Assembly (NCBI GenBank): GCA_008638375.1
Contig: CM018052.1
Location: 11,775,006 to 11,839,005 of the forward strand
Origin: Nyssa sinensis
Taxonomy: Eukaryota > Streptophyta > Magnoliopsida > Cornales > Nyssaceae
Direction: 5' to 3'
DNA: 64,000 nt
The notes below the pieces were generated by a model that was given only the letters and a program-made list of their open reading frames with translations, had not been told where the DNA came from and searched no databases. The translations under genes and the position numbers were made by a program. Below are positions 1 through 11,120 of the stretch, piece by piece; the first letter of the stretch is position 1; each line of letters begins with the position of its first letter.

Positions 1-136
1 TTTATTTTCTCGTTAATCGTTTAATATTTCTTTAGTTTCAGAAATTTTGTCTATTATTCTTTTAATTTTGTCTCCCTGTAGAATCGACACCCCAAAGCTA
101 CACTACAACTACCGCATTATTCTTTGGGCGTAATCA
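1..136 (+). repeat. 3' end of 5' LTR (partial)
   Basis: It is collinear with the last 136 bases of the LTR at 4955-6655 and ends in the same terminal TAATCA. The four mismatches are all C-to-T or G-to-A relative to the 3' LTR, which fits deamination of methylated cytosine in this copy. Confidence 0.92.
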
Positions 137-141
137 AATTT

Positions 142-159
142 TGGCACCGTTGCCGAGGA
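142..159 (+). other. Primer binding site, tRNA-Asp type
   Basis: TGGCACCGTTGCCGAGGA lies five bases after the LTR end. It resembles the complement of the 3' end of plant tRNA-Asp, the primer used by Athila elements, with two apparent G-to-A changes. Confidence 0.8.
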
Positions 160-293
160 GACGGTAGAAAAATCAGTAGATAGTTTTTCTTTTCAGCAGT
201 TTGTAAAGGCGGTAACTTCGTTCCCTTCTCTTTACTTGCTGCATTATTATTTTATTTTATTTTATTTTTATTTTCGTATTCTATTTTTTTTTA

Positions 294-1913
294 TTGTTAT
301 CTTGCATGGATAGTAGGTATAGGGACACATTAGGTCTATTTGCTTATAGACTTGTGTTAGAGTCCGATTTAGAGTCTAATTTTTCTTGTTTCTCTAATTT
401 TTTGTTTGATAATCCTTCTAATTCTGAAAATATGAGTGAACATGAGGATGAACCCACTAAGACCCTTCAGGATTACCTCCATCCTACACGCACAACCCCA
501 CCATCATGCATCATGTTTCCACCCAATATGCGTCAAATTGATGTTAAACCGGGGGTGATACAGTTACTCCCTACATTTCATGGTTTGGAAAATGAAAATT
601 CATATGTGCACATTAGGGAGTTTGAAGAGGTAGTTGGGACTTTCCATAGTCAAAATGCAACAGTTGACCTTGCGAGACTTAAGTTATTTCCTTTCTCTTT
701 GAAGGATAGAGCTAAGAGTTGGCTATACTCACTGAGATCACGGTCGATTGGATCGTGGAATGAGATGACTCAGATTTTCTTTACTAAATACTTTCCCCAA
801 CATAAGACCAATGCTTTAAAAAGACAGATTTCCACATTTGCACAAAAAGATAGTGAGACTTTGTATTAGTCTTGGGAGAGATTTAAGGAGTTGTTGAGTA
901 TGTGCCCTCACCATGGGTATGAGAGTTGGCGTCTAGTGAGTTACTTCTATGAGGGACTTACACCTAGAGAGCTCCAATTTGTAGAGATGATGTGTAATGG
1001 TGAGTTTTTGTAGAAAGATCCTGATGAGGCCATAGAGTGCCTTAATAAGCTTGCTAAAAAAGCTCACACTTGGACAGGACCTAGTGCTATTGAGAGCACA
1101 AATAGGTCACGACCTATAGGGAACCAAAATGGTAATGGAATTTACCATTTTAAGGAGGAGGACAACCTGAAGGCTAAGGTGGAGATACTCACTAGGGAGT
1201 TAGAGGTGTTAAAGGCTAGGAACTTAAAACCAACACACTTGGCTAATCATGCAGATTCTTTTAGACCATGTTTGGTGTGTGGCGGGGTAGATCACCTCGC
1301 CCAAGATTTTCCTACATTTGCTGAGATGAGAGGGATGTATGAGGAACAATGTAATACCTTAGGTATGTACAAGAAGCCTTTCATACCCTTCTTTGAGACC
1401 TGCAATCCAAGGTGGCGCAATCTCCCAAATTTTAGTTGGAAGTCTGAAAACCAGCCACCTGCACCACCACCTGCACAGCCCCCTAGATCATACCCTGCAC
1501 CATATTATGCATCTTCATCTTTTAGGAATTCTTTAGAAGACACTTTGCATGCTTTTATTGAAGCACAGGGTAAGACTAACCAAAAGTTTGAATCTTTGAT
1601 TACGCAGATTGTGAAAGAAAACAAGGAGATAAAGAGCCAAGTGTCCAAATTGATGAGCTCTTTGAGTGTGAATGAGCAAGGCAGATTCCCTTCCCAAGCT
1701 CAGTCCACACCCCATGGTCAACACATGGTGCAAGAGAATTTGAAGGATGCAAACGCCATTGTGACTCGAAATGGTAAGTCCTTACACATCCCGACAATGG
1801 ACAAATCGGAAGACGTGGAAAAGGATCAAGATAGTAGCAATGCTGAGCTGCCCAAGAACCTAGAGGTGACAAAGAGCCCTGTTAAGGTACCATTCCCACA
1901 AGCTTTAAAATAA
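294..1913 (+). pseudogene. gag: Athila-like gag polyprotein, two internal nonsense codons
   Basis: The gag gene would form the element's virus-like particle. One reading frame runs through the region without a frameshift but has TAG stops at 867-869 and 1011-1013 and a TAA at 1911-1913. The retrotransposon gag domain is clear around residues 75-190 of the first segment (LPTFHGLENENSY, RLKLFPFSLKDRAKSWL). A zinc knuckle follows near 1269-1310 as CLVCGGVDHLAQDF, where the last Cys of CCHC is Phe, and then a Pro-rich linker. The first ATG is at 294; the better conserved part begins near 432 (MSEHEDEPTKT), so the start is uncertain. Both early TAG codons stand where a Gln would fit, consistent with C-to-T change in CAG. 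The protein cannot be made full length as it stands. Confidence 0.88.
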
Positions 1914-2960
1914 ACCAAGTTCACTTTGGATCCTAACAATGAAATCCTAGAGAATCTCAAGCAGGTAAAAATCAATTTTCCTCTTTTGTATGTGATTAAA
2001 CAAGTTCCTACTTATGCAAAAGTTCTTAAAACTTTGTGCACAGTTAAGAGGAAGCACCATGTGAAGAAGATAACATTTCTGACAGAGTAAGTTAGTGCTC
2101 TAATTGAGCAGAGGATTCCTCCCAAGTACAAAGATCCTGGTTGTCCAACTATTGCCTGCAGCATTGGAAATCATAAGTTTGGACAAGCTTTGCTTGATTT
2201 AGGAGCTAGTGTGAATTTAATGCCTTATTTTATTTATTTACAGATGGGGTTAGGAGAAATCAAACCAACCTCTGTGGTATTACAATTGGCTGACCGTTCA
2301 GTTAGAACGCCACGGGGTGTGGCAGAGGATGTTCTGATTCAAATTGATAAATTTTATTATCTTGTTGATTTCATGATCCTTGACACTAACTCTGCTGTTG
2401 ATTCTACCTCAAAAATTCCTTTGATTTTAGGTAGGCCTTTCTTTGCCATTGCTAATGCTCTTATTAATTGTAGGAATGGGCTCATGAAGCTGTCTTTTGG
2501 GAACATGACTCTTGAGGTGAATATATTTCATGTTGCAAAACAGCCAGAAGAGGAGGATGAGAGATGTCAGACGTACATGATTGACTCACTCATGGATAAG
2601 GGAGTTCCTACAACTCATGATTCTGATCCCCCTAAGCATTTTCTTGTTAATTCTGAGTTTGATTATATTTATGATCCATCTGATGTGGTTGATGTTTGTG
2701 TTATTTTTGAAAGAACTCAGGATTATGGAGCACGGGGATGGCAACTGAAGTTTGAGGAGTTGCCTAAAACAAGTGAAGAACAGATTCCTTCAAGTGTGGA
2801 AGTACCAAAAGTTGAATTGAAGCCTTTGCCTAAGGGTTTAAAATTTCATTTGGAGCAAGGAACTAGCCCTCGTAGGGACCCCCAGCGTAAGCTTAATCCC
2901 ACTATGAAAGAAGTGGTGAAAAATGACCTAGGAGAGTTAGTCCCTACAAAACTTGTGACT
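1914..2960 (+). pseudogene. Athila-like aspartic protease region of gag-pol
   Basis: The frame continues directly from gag, with one internal TAA at 2088-2090. It contains the retropepsin-like domain with LLDLGASVNLMP in place of the canonical D-T/S-G; D-L-G-A is usual in Athila-type proteases. LILGRPF, the second strand motif of the fold, lies near 2427-2450, followed by ALINCRNGLMKLSFG. Downstream residues are acidic and lead into the RT start. No promoter or separate start is visible; this would be part of the gag-pol polyprotein. The domain itself (2190-2520) has no stop. Confidence 0.87.
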
Positions 2961-3302
2961 GGCTGGAGGATGTGCATTGATTATAGAAAACTGAATGCTG
3001 CCACCCGAAAGGCTAAAATGAAAACGTTTCATGATAAAAATATTTTGAGAAAAACTTTTAAGCCTAATGATTGAGTATTCTTATATGATTCTAGACTCCA
3101 TAAGCACCTAGGAAAACTTAGGTCTAGGTGGACAGGCCCCTTTATAGTGAAGAATTTTTTTAAAAATGGGGTAGTCGAAATAGAGGATTCCAAGGATAGT
3201 CGAATTTTTAAAGTCAATGGCTAGCGCTTTAAAGTTTTAATTGATAGGCAAGTTCTGGAAGTGGAAGACATTCCACTTATAAACCCGGTCTATCAACCTT
3301 GA
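2961..3302 (+). pseudogene. RT N-terminus fused in frame to integrase C-terminus (pol deletion scar)
   Basis: WRMCIDYRKLNAATRK is the start of a Ty3/gypsy reverse transcriptase. It passes without a frame change, near 3010-3015, into AKMKTFHDKNILRKTF and then (after a TGA at 3072-3074) LGKLRSRWTGPFIV, which belong to the C-terminal part of an Athila integrase. The RT catalytic core, RNase H and the integrase catalytic core are therefore all missing in one deletion. A further TAG lies at 3222-3224 and the frame ends at TGA 3300-3302. The element cannot supply its own RT or integrase and would depend on proteins from a relative. Confidence 0.88.
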
Positions 3303-4954
3303 TCACGCCATGCAGGTATGTTTTATTTTATTTTATTTTATTTTGTATTTTATTTTATTTTATTTTCGCTTTTCTTTTTCTTTTTGTTTGTTGCTGTTTT
3401 CTTTGTTTTTATTTACAGGTTAATTTCATTTTGTTAGTCAGGTTGCCGTCTTTGGTGCTTAGCGAGCTGCCTTCGTCACCCGTCAGGTGTATTCTACCCT
3501 TTTCAGTACCTTTCATTCAATTTTGATTGTTAAACATTGAGGACAATGTTTTATTTAAGTTGGGTGGTGGTGGTGCAAATTCAGCATTTAAACTGCATGT
3601 TGGAACTCTTTGTGACACATGAAATTTTTTTTGAAATTTGCATCACACGTGCATCTTTTTCACGTAAGTACTATTCTCATTCATAGCCATTTTCGTGAAT
3701 TCACTGAATCCACCATAATCATTCTACTGAGGCATTCACAGAACTTTTAATGCACTTATCCAAACTTTGTGGTAAGATGGTGGTTTGACACATGTAGCTA
3801 GGGAACTCTTTACTTAAGTATTCATGTGTGTTTTGGAGAGAATTGAGAGTTTACAAATTCAGTTTGTGATAAGCGTTCATTGATCTGTTGAATTGGGCAC
3901 TTCTTTTGAGAATATCATTACATGGTTGGTGGTATGACAACGGATATACTTGGGATATGACGAAGTTCAACTTAGGATTAACGTTTGAGCCTTTCAAGCT
4001 AACCCTTCTCATCATAGACCCTTAGTAGCCAACTTTGAGCCAACAAATATATATAGTTTTTTTTTTATGCCCACATCATCCATACCTCTCCACATTGGAG
4101 TATAGCCTATACCTTGATTTTCTTACCCTTTTTGCTTCCAAGTGTGTACTAGGTGTGGAATTTGCATTACTTGTCTTTTGTGTTGCATTGAAAAAATGAA
4201 AGAAAAAGAAAAAGGGAAGAGTACAAGTGCAAAGTGTTCAATTGAGTGAGCATCAAAGTCAATGTGCAAAAAAAAAAAAAAATGAAAAATTGAAAAAAAA
4301 AAAAAAGATGAAGAGAAAGAAGAAGGAGAAGTATTATTGTTTAGTGATTTGAAAAGTTGAAGAGTACATCAAGTGAGAAGTTGGGTTTGCTATGATTTTT
4401 AATGAAATTCTCTTAGTATGTACTTGGAAGTTTTTGAATCCTTTTTATCCTTTTCTTCATATAGCCTCTAACCCAAGCTACGTTACAACCCTTTTTATGT
4501 TGATTGTTCTGATCCTAAGTAAGCCTGTGGAAAGAGTGGTGGAAGTCTCATTTGTTAGTGCGCCTATCATAAGATCAATGTTTGCTTATTACTTGTACAT
4601 AATGGCCTAATTCTTCATTGAGCGTGTACATCCCTTGTCAACTCCATAGAGAGAACCCCTCATGAAACACTTTTATACCCGTGAGATATGGAGTTGAACA
4701 TTTTGCTTGAGATGTTCTTGATGTTGCATGTGTCATGGTTTGTGGTTAGACGGATATGGTTTGGATCACACACACTCTTTGTGAATTGCTATAAGTGGAT
4801 TTATTGTTATAGGTTCTAATATTCCTAAAATTGCTTTGATATGCGAATCTAAAAAAGTGTGATTAGAAGTCTTTTGTGTGTGGTCTTCCTTGATCTCTTT
4901 GGCCATTTTTATATGGACATTGCTAGGGACTAGCAATAAGTAAGTTGGGGAGTG
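3303..4954 (+). other. Non-coding 3' internal region with polypurine tract
   Basis: No env-like ORF is recognisable. The motif AACATTGAGGACAATGTTTT at about 3532-3551, followed by a G-rich stretch, is a typical landmark downstream of pol in Athila/Tat elements. A purine-rich, A-tract-rich block spans about 4190-4340. The polypurine tract AAGTTGGGGAGTG at 4942-4954 directly precedes the 3' LTR and would prime plus-strand synthesis. Confidence 0.75.
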
Positions 4955-6655
4955 TGATGAGTGCGCAAAAGTGCACTCTAAATACCCCATTATGAGAGTA
5001 AATTGCTGAAATGTGAATAAAAATATTGGGTTATAGTTGATATTATTTAATTTAATTTCTATTCATAATGAGATACATTTGAGCATTATTTTATAATATT
5101 TTGAATCTCAAATATTACATTATTTGTTGACGGGAGATAGTTGGTAATTGTACTTCACACTTAATATTTTTGGAGCTTTATTATTCAGATTATTTATTTA
5201 AATTTGTTTTAATGGCAGTTACATTACACTTAATTGGGCCGAGACTCCAAGCCGTCCAGCAAAGCAAAAGTTCAAAAAGAATACAAAAAGTTGTGGGAGT
5301 TCTTGGTTTTAAAAGGCGGGCTTGTGAAGAAAAGTAAAGAAAGAAAAGGAAATAAAAAAAAGAGAAAAAACTGACTTGGGCTTGTCCATAGGTGCAGCTG
5401 GGTAATTAAAGAGAAAAAATCAAGCCATGCGTAGGGCTGCGGTGTGGCTTGGCTTGGATACAGGTGCGGGTCCTAGGGGCGATTGCACGTGAGGCGCTGG
5501 GCAGTTGACCAAGGGAAAACCGTTTGGCTGCTACGGCTTGGTGCGGCAGGAGTGTTGTTATGGGGCTCGATGCCAAATACAAAAAAGAGAATAGGAACAA
5601 TGCAGTGGGCCCATCAGTGGTGCGGTGAGGCGCAATGCGACTGGGCGTGCCGATGGGGGATTTAAGGCCAAATGGGCTTGTGCGCTTAGGCAGCGGCTTG
5701 CTTCGTACGGCTGGGCTGAAGTAAACCTAATGTGGGGCCTGAGGTGTAAGGATTAGGGCGCAGGAAAAATTAAAACAAAAGAGAGGAGCTGTTGCTGTTT
5801 TGAAGATAGAGGGGAGGAACAAGTCCTACGGTTGATTGAAGAATAGAACAGGAAAAATCAGAGGGCTGTGCGGCGCAGAGGCATAGGGAAAAATCAGTGC
5901 AGCTATTCCATGGCTCAGTTATTCTACATGAAATTTATGTTGTCCGTCTTACGTATGGGTAACTAAATCACCAAGTAGGGTTAGGGATGAACTTGTACCA
6001 TAGATGGTTATTTTTAATTCATGTACGTGATGTTCATTTATTAAAATTCTTCGGTTGTCATTCGCAATTTATTGTTGGGTTTTATTCTCCGAATAATTAA
6101 AGGGTTCAGTTTGTTTATAGATTCAATCATGCTTTTTCTATTGAATGGATTAATGCTTTGATTATTTTTGGAACAATTACTTATTTATATTGATTCAATT
6201 CTTTGTTGCAATATTGCTCGTTGGGTATATTGTTGTCGTTGGGTTTTCTCAATGTGAATAATAATTTGAGTGATTTAAAAGTGATGAATGATTTTTCAAA
6301 GGGTTACTTTTAGTTTAATTTTGGTTCATAATTTTATATCTTTCGATTGAGATTTTTGGAATTTAAATTCTCAATTGAGTTATCAGTGAATTAAAAATAA
6401 TTAAAATACCAGATATGTGCAAGGGATTCCCGAAGCTCTACTGTTCGTTAAATTTGAGTACTTTGTCCATTAATCAGTTTGTTTAATTTTTATTTACATT
6501 CAAAATCACTTTTTATATTTTTATTTTCTCGTTAATCGTTTAATATTTCTTTAGTTTCAGAAATTCTGTCTATTATTCTTTTAATCTTGTCTCCCTGTGG
6601 AATCGACACCCCAAAGCTACACTACAACTACCGCGTTATTCTTTGGGCGTAATCA
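4955..6655 (+). repeat. 3' LTR of the Athila-like element
   Basis: It begins TGATGAGTGC directly after the polypurine tract and ends TAATCA, giving 1701 bp with TG...CA ends. A more GC-rich stretch lies at about 5440-5750. No coding potential is convincing; short frames here are chance. Confidence 0.9.
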
Positions 6656-8470
6656 GCAATGCAAATGCTTTGGTTGAAATGAAGGTTGCGGTTGGGATTG
6701 CATTTTAGTTTATGGTAACTTAACCTTTTTTTGCTTAGGACGAACAAATATCACCGGTTTCAAGGTAGAAGAGTTATTTTGTGAAGAAGATGATGACTAG
6801 TTTTGAACCGAGAACTTATCATAGTCAATGCCACTTTTGTCATTCTTAATTTGGACGGTATTATAAATTTTACCTAGCTTGTTTGACCTATCCTCAAGAG
6901 TAACCTTGACATCTTTGGCATGTTTAAGTTATAGTTCTAGTGATTGGACTTTAGCACTCAAAATTTTCTTTTCACTTTCATTAGACTAAAGTGAGGATTT
7001 TAGGCTACTAACATCCTCAATTAGAGAATTTCTCTCTTGTTCTAATGACTTGAGTTTATTGAGGAGAGTATCATTGTCCTCCTTAAGTTGACTCATCAAA
7101 GCATGGTCAACTTGTAAGGAACTCTTCTCTTTTTCACTCAATTTGAGTTTAATTGCTAGTTTCATATTAGACTTCTTGAGATTGATTGATGCATTAAATA
7201 GTTTTTGATAAACAACCTTAATATCTTCTTCTTCTTCACTCTCACTATCACTAAACTCAAGATTATCACCCTCCTTTTGTTCGTCATCATCAAGGGATGA
7301 AGAACCTTCTTGAAGATTGGATATGACAGTGAAAGTCAATAATTGACGTTCTTCTCCTTCATCCTTATCATATTTATCTTCATCCTCTTCATCTTCTTCC
7401 CCACCATTGGTCAAGGAAGTCTTTATTACCCTTTTATTATTTGATTTTCCTATTCTCTTATTAGGGCAATCGGCGGCTATATGACCAAAGTTATGGAAAT
7501 TATAGCACTCGATGGGTTTGGAAGTAGATTGGGTTGTAGGTCTTCTCTGATCAGCACTAGAAAAGTCTTTTTGGACATATCTTCTTGTGTTGCTAGAGTT
7601 TCCTAGGGGTTTTCTATTTGAATTTTGGTTTCCTTTAGGATGTGACATTCTTCCATTGAGGAACTTATTGAACCTCCTAACAAAGAGGGCTAGGTTATCT
7701 TCATTCACGGACTCGGAGTCAACCTCAACATTCCTTTCAAAGTTATCCTGGGTTGATTTTAAAGCTAGACTCTTGGTTTTCTTAGTTTACCTATGAGTTA
7801 GTTCAAAGGTTTGTAATGAACCTACTAATTCATCAACCCCAAGTGAGTCCACATCCTTACTTTCCTCTATGGTTGTGACCTTGGGTTGAAATCTCTTGGG
7901 AGGGATATCAAAATCTTTTTAACAATTTTGGTCCTTTTAATCTTCTCTCTTAGGTTGAATGAGGAATTCACTATGCCACTTAATTTGATATGGAATTCGG
8001 CAAAGGTGTCCGAATCTTCCATCCTAAGTGATACAAACCTAGAGGTTAACATTTGTAACTTGGACCTCTTGACCACCGACGTACCCTCATGGTTAGTCTT
8101 AAGTATATCCCATATTTTTTTTGAGGTCTCACATGTCATGATTCGGCAGAACTTATCCGGAGTTATTGCATTGAATATTGCATTAAGTCCTTTAGTGTTA
8201 TAACCACTAATTCTAAATTGGAGCTCCTTCCATGTGTTGGGAGGCTTAGGAATGGAGGGACTTCCATAGTGGCAGTTGTGACCGAAGTAGTCCAACCTTC
8301 TTAGACGACAAGCCAAACTCACTTATCTACGACTTTAAGAAAAGCTTTCATCCGTGCCTTCCAATAAGCATAATTTGAGCCATCGAAAAAAAGTGGACAA
8401 GAAATAGATCATCCCTCTCTTATCCTTCCCATTCTTCACACTAATAGGTATCCAATCTATTGCCTTAGAT
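6656..8470 (-). pseudogene. gag: Family A copia gag (UBN2-type), decayed and truncated at its 3' end
   Basis: Minus-strand gag in two main frames. The N-terminal part (8322-7867) has the UBN2/gag-polypeptide signature (SGYNTKGLNAIFNA, MTCETSKKIWDIL, EGTSVVKRSKLQMLTSRF). A frameshift near 7885 moves the frame, a TAA follows at 7787-7789, and 7708-6986 carries the zinc knuckle CYNFHNFGHIAADC (second Cys replaced by Phe), an acidic stretch and a coiled-coil-like Leu/Lys/Glu region. Homology to the plus-strand gag at 62010-63890 continues to 6656, where the reading is cut by the Athila LTR. Non-functional as it stands. Confidence 0.86.
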
Positions 8471-8474
8471 TGTA

Positions 8475-8487
8475 GGCTCTGATACCA
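8475..8487 (-). other. Primer binding site, initiator tRNA-Met (family A)
   Basis: On the minus strand this reads TGGTATCAGAGCC, the standard plant retroelement site matching initiator tRNA-Met. It lies three bases after the LTR end at 8491. Confidence 0.9.
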
Positions 8488-8490
8488 CTT

Positions 8491-9258
8491 TGTTGTTGGT
8501 CCCTAGTGTGTTTCTAACCAAGAAGAGTGGGAGGGGGTTAAATAGGTTTGTCAATTTTTTATAACTTTTTATTCACAACTCCATTGTACCAACAATGAGG
8601 GATATAACAACGAATTGATCTTATTCTATACAATACACAACATATTATTTAATTTAATTCACAACAGTATATCTAATCAATTTAATTGCTCAATTGTTCA
8701 ATCAACAAAAATAATTCACCTCAATTGTTCAACCCCTAATTAATCAATCAATTGATTCAATTATTCAATTTTCAAGTTTAATCAATGAACTAATCAATTT
8801 TCATAATCATAATCTCAATTTCTCAATTTTCAAATTATTCAATCAATTAAGCCACTAATTTAATTCCAATTATCAATTCAAAAGTTATGATTATTCAATT
8901 TGGTGAAAGCATGCTTGAATTGATAAAATCATGAATTATAATGCAAATTAGGGAATTGAGAAATTCACATCGATTTTGGTGACGAAGAAACTATCACAAT
9001 CACTTATGATGGAAAGCTCCGGGGCACTCCTTGCCCAATGAAGAATCTCCACTATGAGGAATGAACCGATTACAATACGACAAGAACATTAACCTAGCCC
9101 TCTAGCCCCGTTCGATCTTTCGCTCTTAATTTGAACTTGAATCCACAAACCTCCTCCAACCGGTGTAGATCTTCGGCACAATCGTGAACACCACACGACC
9201 TCGGGCTCTTCTGATGCACAATTGTTGATCTCCACACAACCTCAAACTCCTCTAATTG
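8491..9258 (-). repeat. Family A 5' LTR, U5-side segment
   Basis: It starts (plus strand) TGTTGTTGGTCC next to the primer site and stops where the giant-LTR element begins. It contains AT-rich CAATT-type low-complexity runs (8640-8900). Together with 17723-18537 it makes about 1578-1583 bp, almost the same as the uninterrupted relative at 54887-56462. Confidence 0.85.
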
Positions 9259-10868
9259 TGTAATACCCCAACCCAAAATACCAAACCTAATGACATGTTT
9301 TACGAGAATTTAAATGATAGTCCAGAACTTATTATGAGAAAAGGCCAAGGGTCAGGAAATATACAAATATTTATATTCCTATGCATGTTTATGATATGTG
9401 TTACAAGTAAATAGTAATATACATATAATTATATTTATATATTAACACATGCAAAAATACACACATTAAGTGTGTATAGCCAAAAAGTATATATAGATAT
9501 AAATATGTATATATACACATATATGAAAAAATACACATACATATATAAATACATACAAAAACATTATAGTGTGTGTGTGCAGAATTGTGAAAGGGTGTGT
9601 GTGAGTGTCGGCAGCACACACCAAAATGTGCAAGTGTGTGTTGTGTGCTGTAACATATATACATTATATATATACATATATATAACACAAAATATCAAGG
9701 AACATTAAATGTAAAGCTGAAGAAAAAGAAATAAAGCAGAAAAGAAGTAAGGAAAGGGTAGAAAAGAAGGAAAAACAAGGGGTTGCAAGTGGGTGAGGTA
9801 AGTGGTTTTGGTTTTGCCTTACACATATACGATTGGTTTGAGTTTGAGAGAAAAATAAGAAACTAAAAGGAGTTCTAGGATATTCAGAAGTAAAAAGCAA
9901 AGGAAAAGAAAGGAGAAAAACACTATTAAAGAGGTTAACACAAAACTCACTATATTTTCTCTCTCTAAAATTTATGCATGTATACAAACTGTTTAGGTTA
10001 TGTTCATGCATGTATGATATTTAGGATGTGTATTCTTAAAAAAGGCATGAAAAATGGACCCTAAACACATCAAGAACACCCAGCCGTACATCAAACCACC
10101 ATGGATGGACCTTAGCTAGAGCAGGTCTGAAATCATGTGAACCAAAACCCATTTGGGTTGTTGGAACCTAAACTAGACTACCAAAATGTTTTAAAAATGC
10201 TAAGACATGATAATGAGACTCAAAGAAAACCATAAAAACCAGAGTTGCAGGTTTGGGTTTTGAAACCCAACCTCTCAAACTCACACCAAAACTGACTTTA
10301 AGGAATGGGGAATGAAACCCCTTGACAAGAAGGACAAAATAGGCCAAGTCATGCATGAAATAATGGAGAAATGAGCATTTACTAAGTGGATGTCCAGAAC
10401 TACCATGTGAGGTGGAACGAGCATTCTAGCTCAATCCAGAGCTCCAAATCAATGCCAAAATATAAAGTATACTCCCAGAAACAGATGAGGGTTGAAAACA
10501 GAGAGTTTTGATCCCTCAAACTCCACGAAAATGAAAAGGAAAAATTGTAGAGAATTAGGGCAACAGTGGCTCAGGCGTGAGGAAGAAGAAGACCCCACTG
10601 AACCAATTGTGAGTTGACTCAGCCGATTCCTGATCGACTTAGGTTAGGGCTGTGTTGACTCAGACACGTGTCACGCTATGGGGTTAACCACCTCATAAGT
10701 GGGGCAACGCCGTTTAGGCTTAAGGGTTTTTAAGTTTTAAAAATCAGGATTTGGACTGTTTGGTTCCATGGTTTTGGGGTAATTTAATAAACCTATACGC
10801 GAATAAGATAGCTTGTCCGTATTCTAACAGGTTATCCGCAGTTTGGCTTAGATTAAATCAAAAAAATA

Positions 10869-10963
10869 AAAGGGCCGTAGCCTCTAGGATTCAAATGCCC
10901 CACCTCACAACCCTAAACCAACACCCAAACCACTTGGACGGGCAAGCTCGTGGGTATAACTGT
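10869..10963 (-). repeat. tRNA-like (SINE-like) cassette 1 in 5' LTR
   Basis: On the minus strand the segment ends in a T-arm-like stretch around GCATTTGAATCC and is followed by a T-rich run. Its counterpart in the 3' LTR (15440-15530) keeps GTTCGAATCC, a good pol III B-box match. The A-box side is weak. It is adjacent to a TA repeat. Confidence 0.4.
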
Positions 10964-10965
10964 GG

Positions 10966-10997
<32 letters not shown>

Positions 10998-11027
10998 ATA
11001 TAAAAGTAAAATTCAAGAAAAAATGGA

Positions 11028-11120
11028 AAGGGGCGCAACCCTTGTGACTCGAACACTCAACCTTTAAACCCAAACCCTTATTCTTACCAATTGGACAGGC
11101 AAGCCCATGAGGTTTTTAGG
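11028..11120 (-). repeat. tRNA-like (SINE-like) cassette 2 in 5' LTR
   Basis: The minus strand contains GTGTTCGAGTCACAAGGG, a B-box-like motif (GTTCGAGTC), followed by GCGCCCCTTTCCATTTTTT, a possible pol III stop. It shares the GGGC(A)AGCC...GGGG(C)CGC layout with cassette 1, suggesting they are relatives. Confidence 0.4.

Larger units (their letters stand above)
1..6655 (+). mobile_element. Athila-like Ty3/gypsy retrotransposon, internally deleted (5' LTR cut by window edge)
   Basis: The order is LTR end, tRNA-Asp-type primer site, gag, protease, a stub of RT joined to the integrase C-terminus, a long non-coding 3' internal stretch, a polypurine tract and a complete 3' LTR. Bases 1-136 match 6520-6655 with four differences, all transitions, with T/A in the 5' copy and C/G in the 3' copy (about 3 percent). 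The internal region is about 4.8 kb, far shorter than an autonomous Athila element, because most of pol is missing. The primer site and the gag and protease style are typical of the Athila branch of Ty3/gypsy. The right LTR ends directly in the gag of a minus-strand copia element, so this element probably inserted into it. The left target-site duplication lies outside the window; the five bases after the right end are GCAAT. Confidence 0.9.

Noticed and set aside
3303..4954. env-like gene of the Athila element
   Set aside because: Only short frames exist, with no signal peptide plus membrane pattern consistent with an Athila env-like protein.
9401..9708. Tyr/Ile/Cys-rich frames
   Set aside because: Produced by TA/CATA microsatellites and present in both strands of the LTR.
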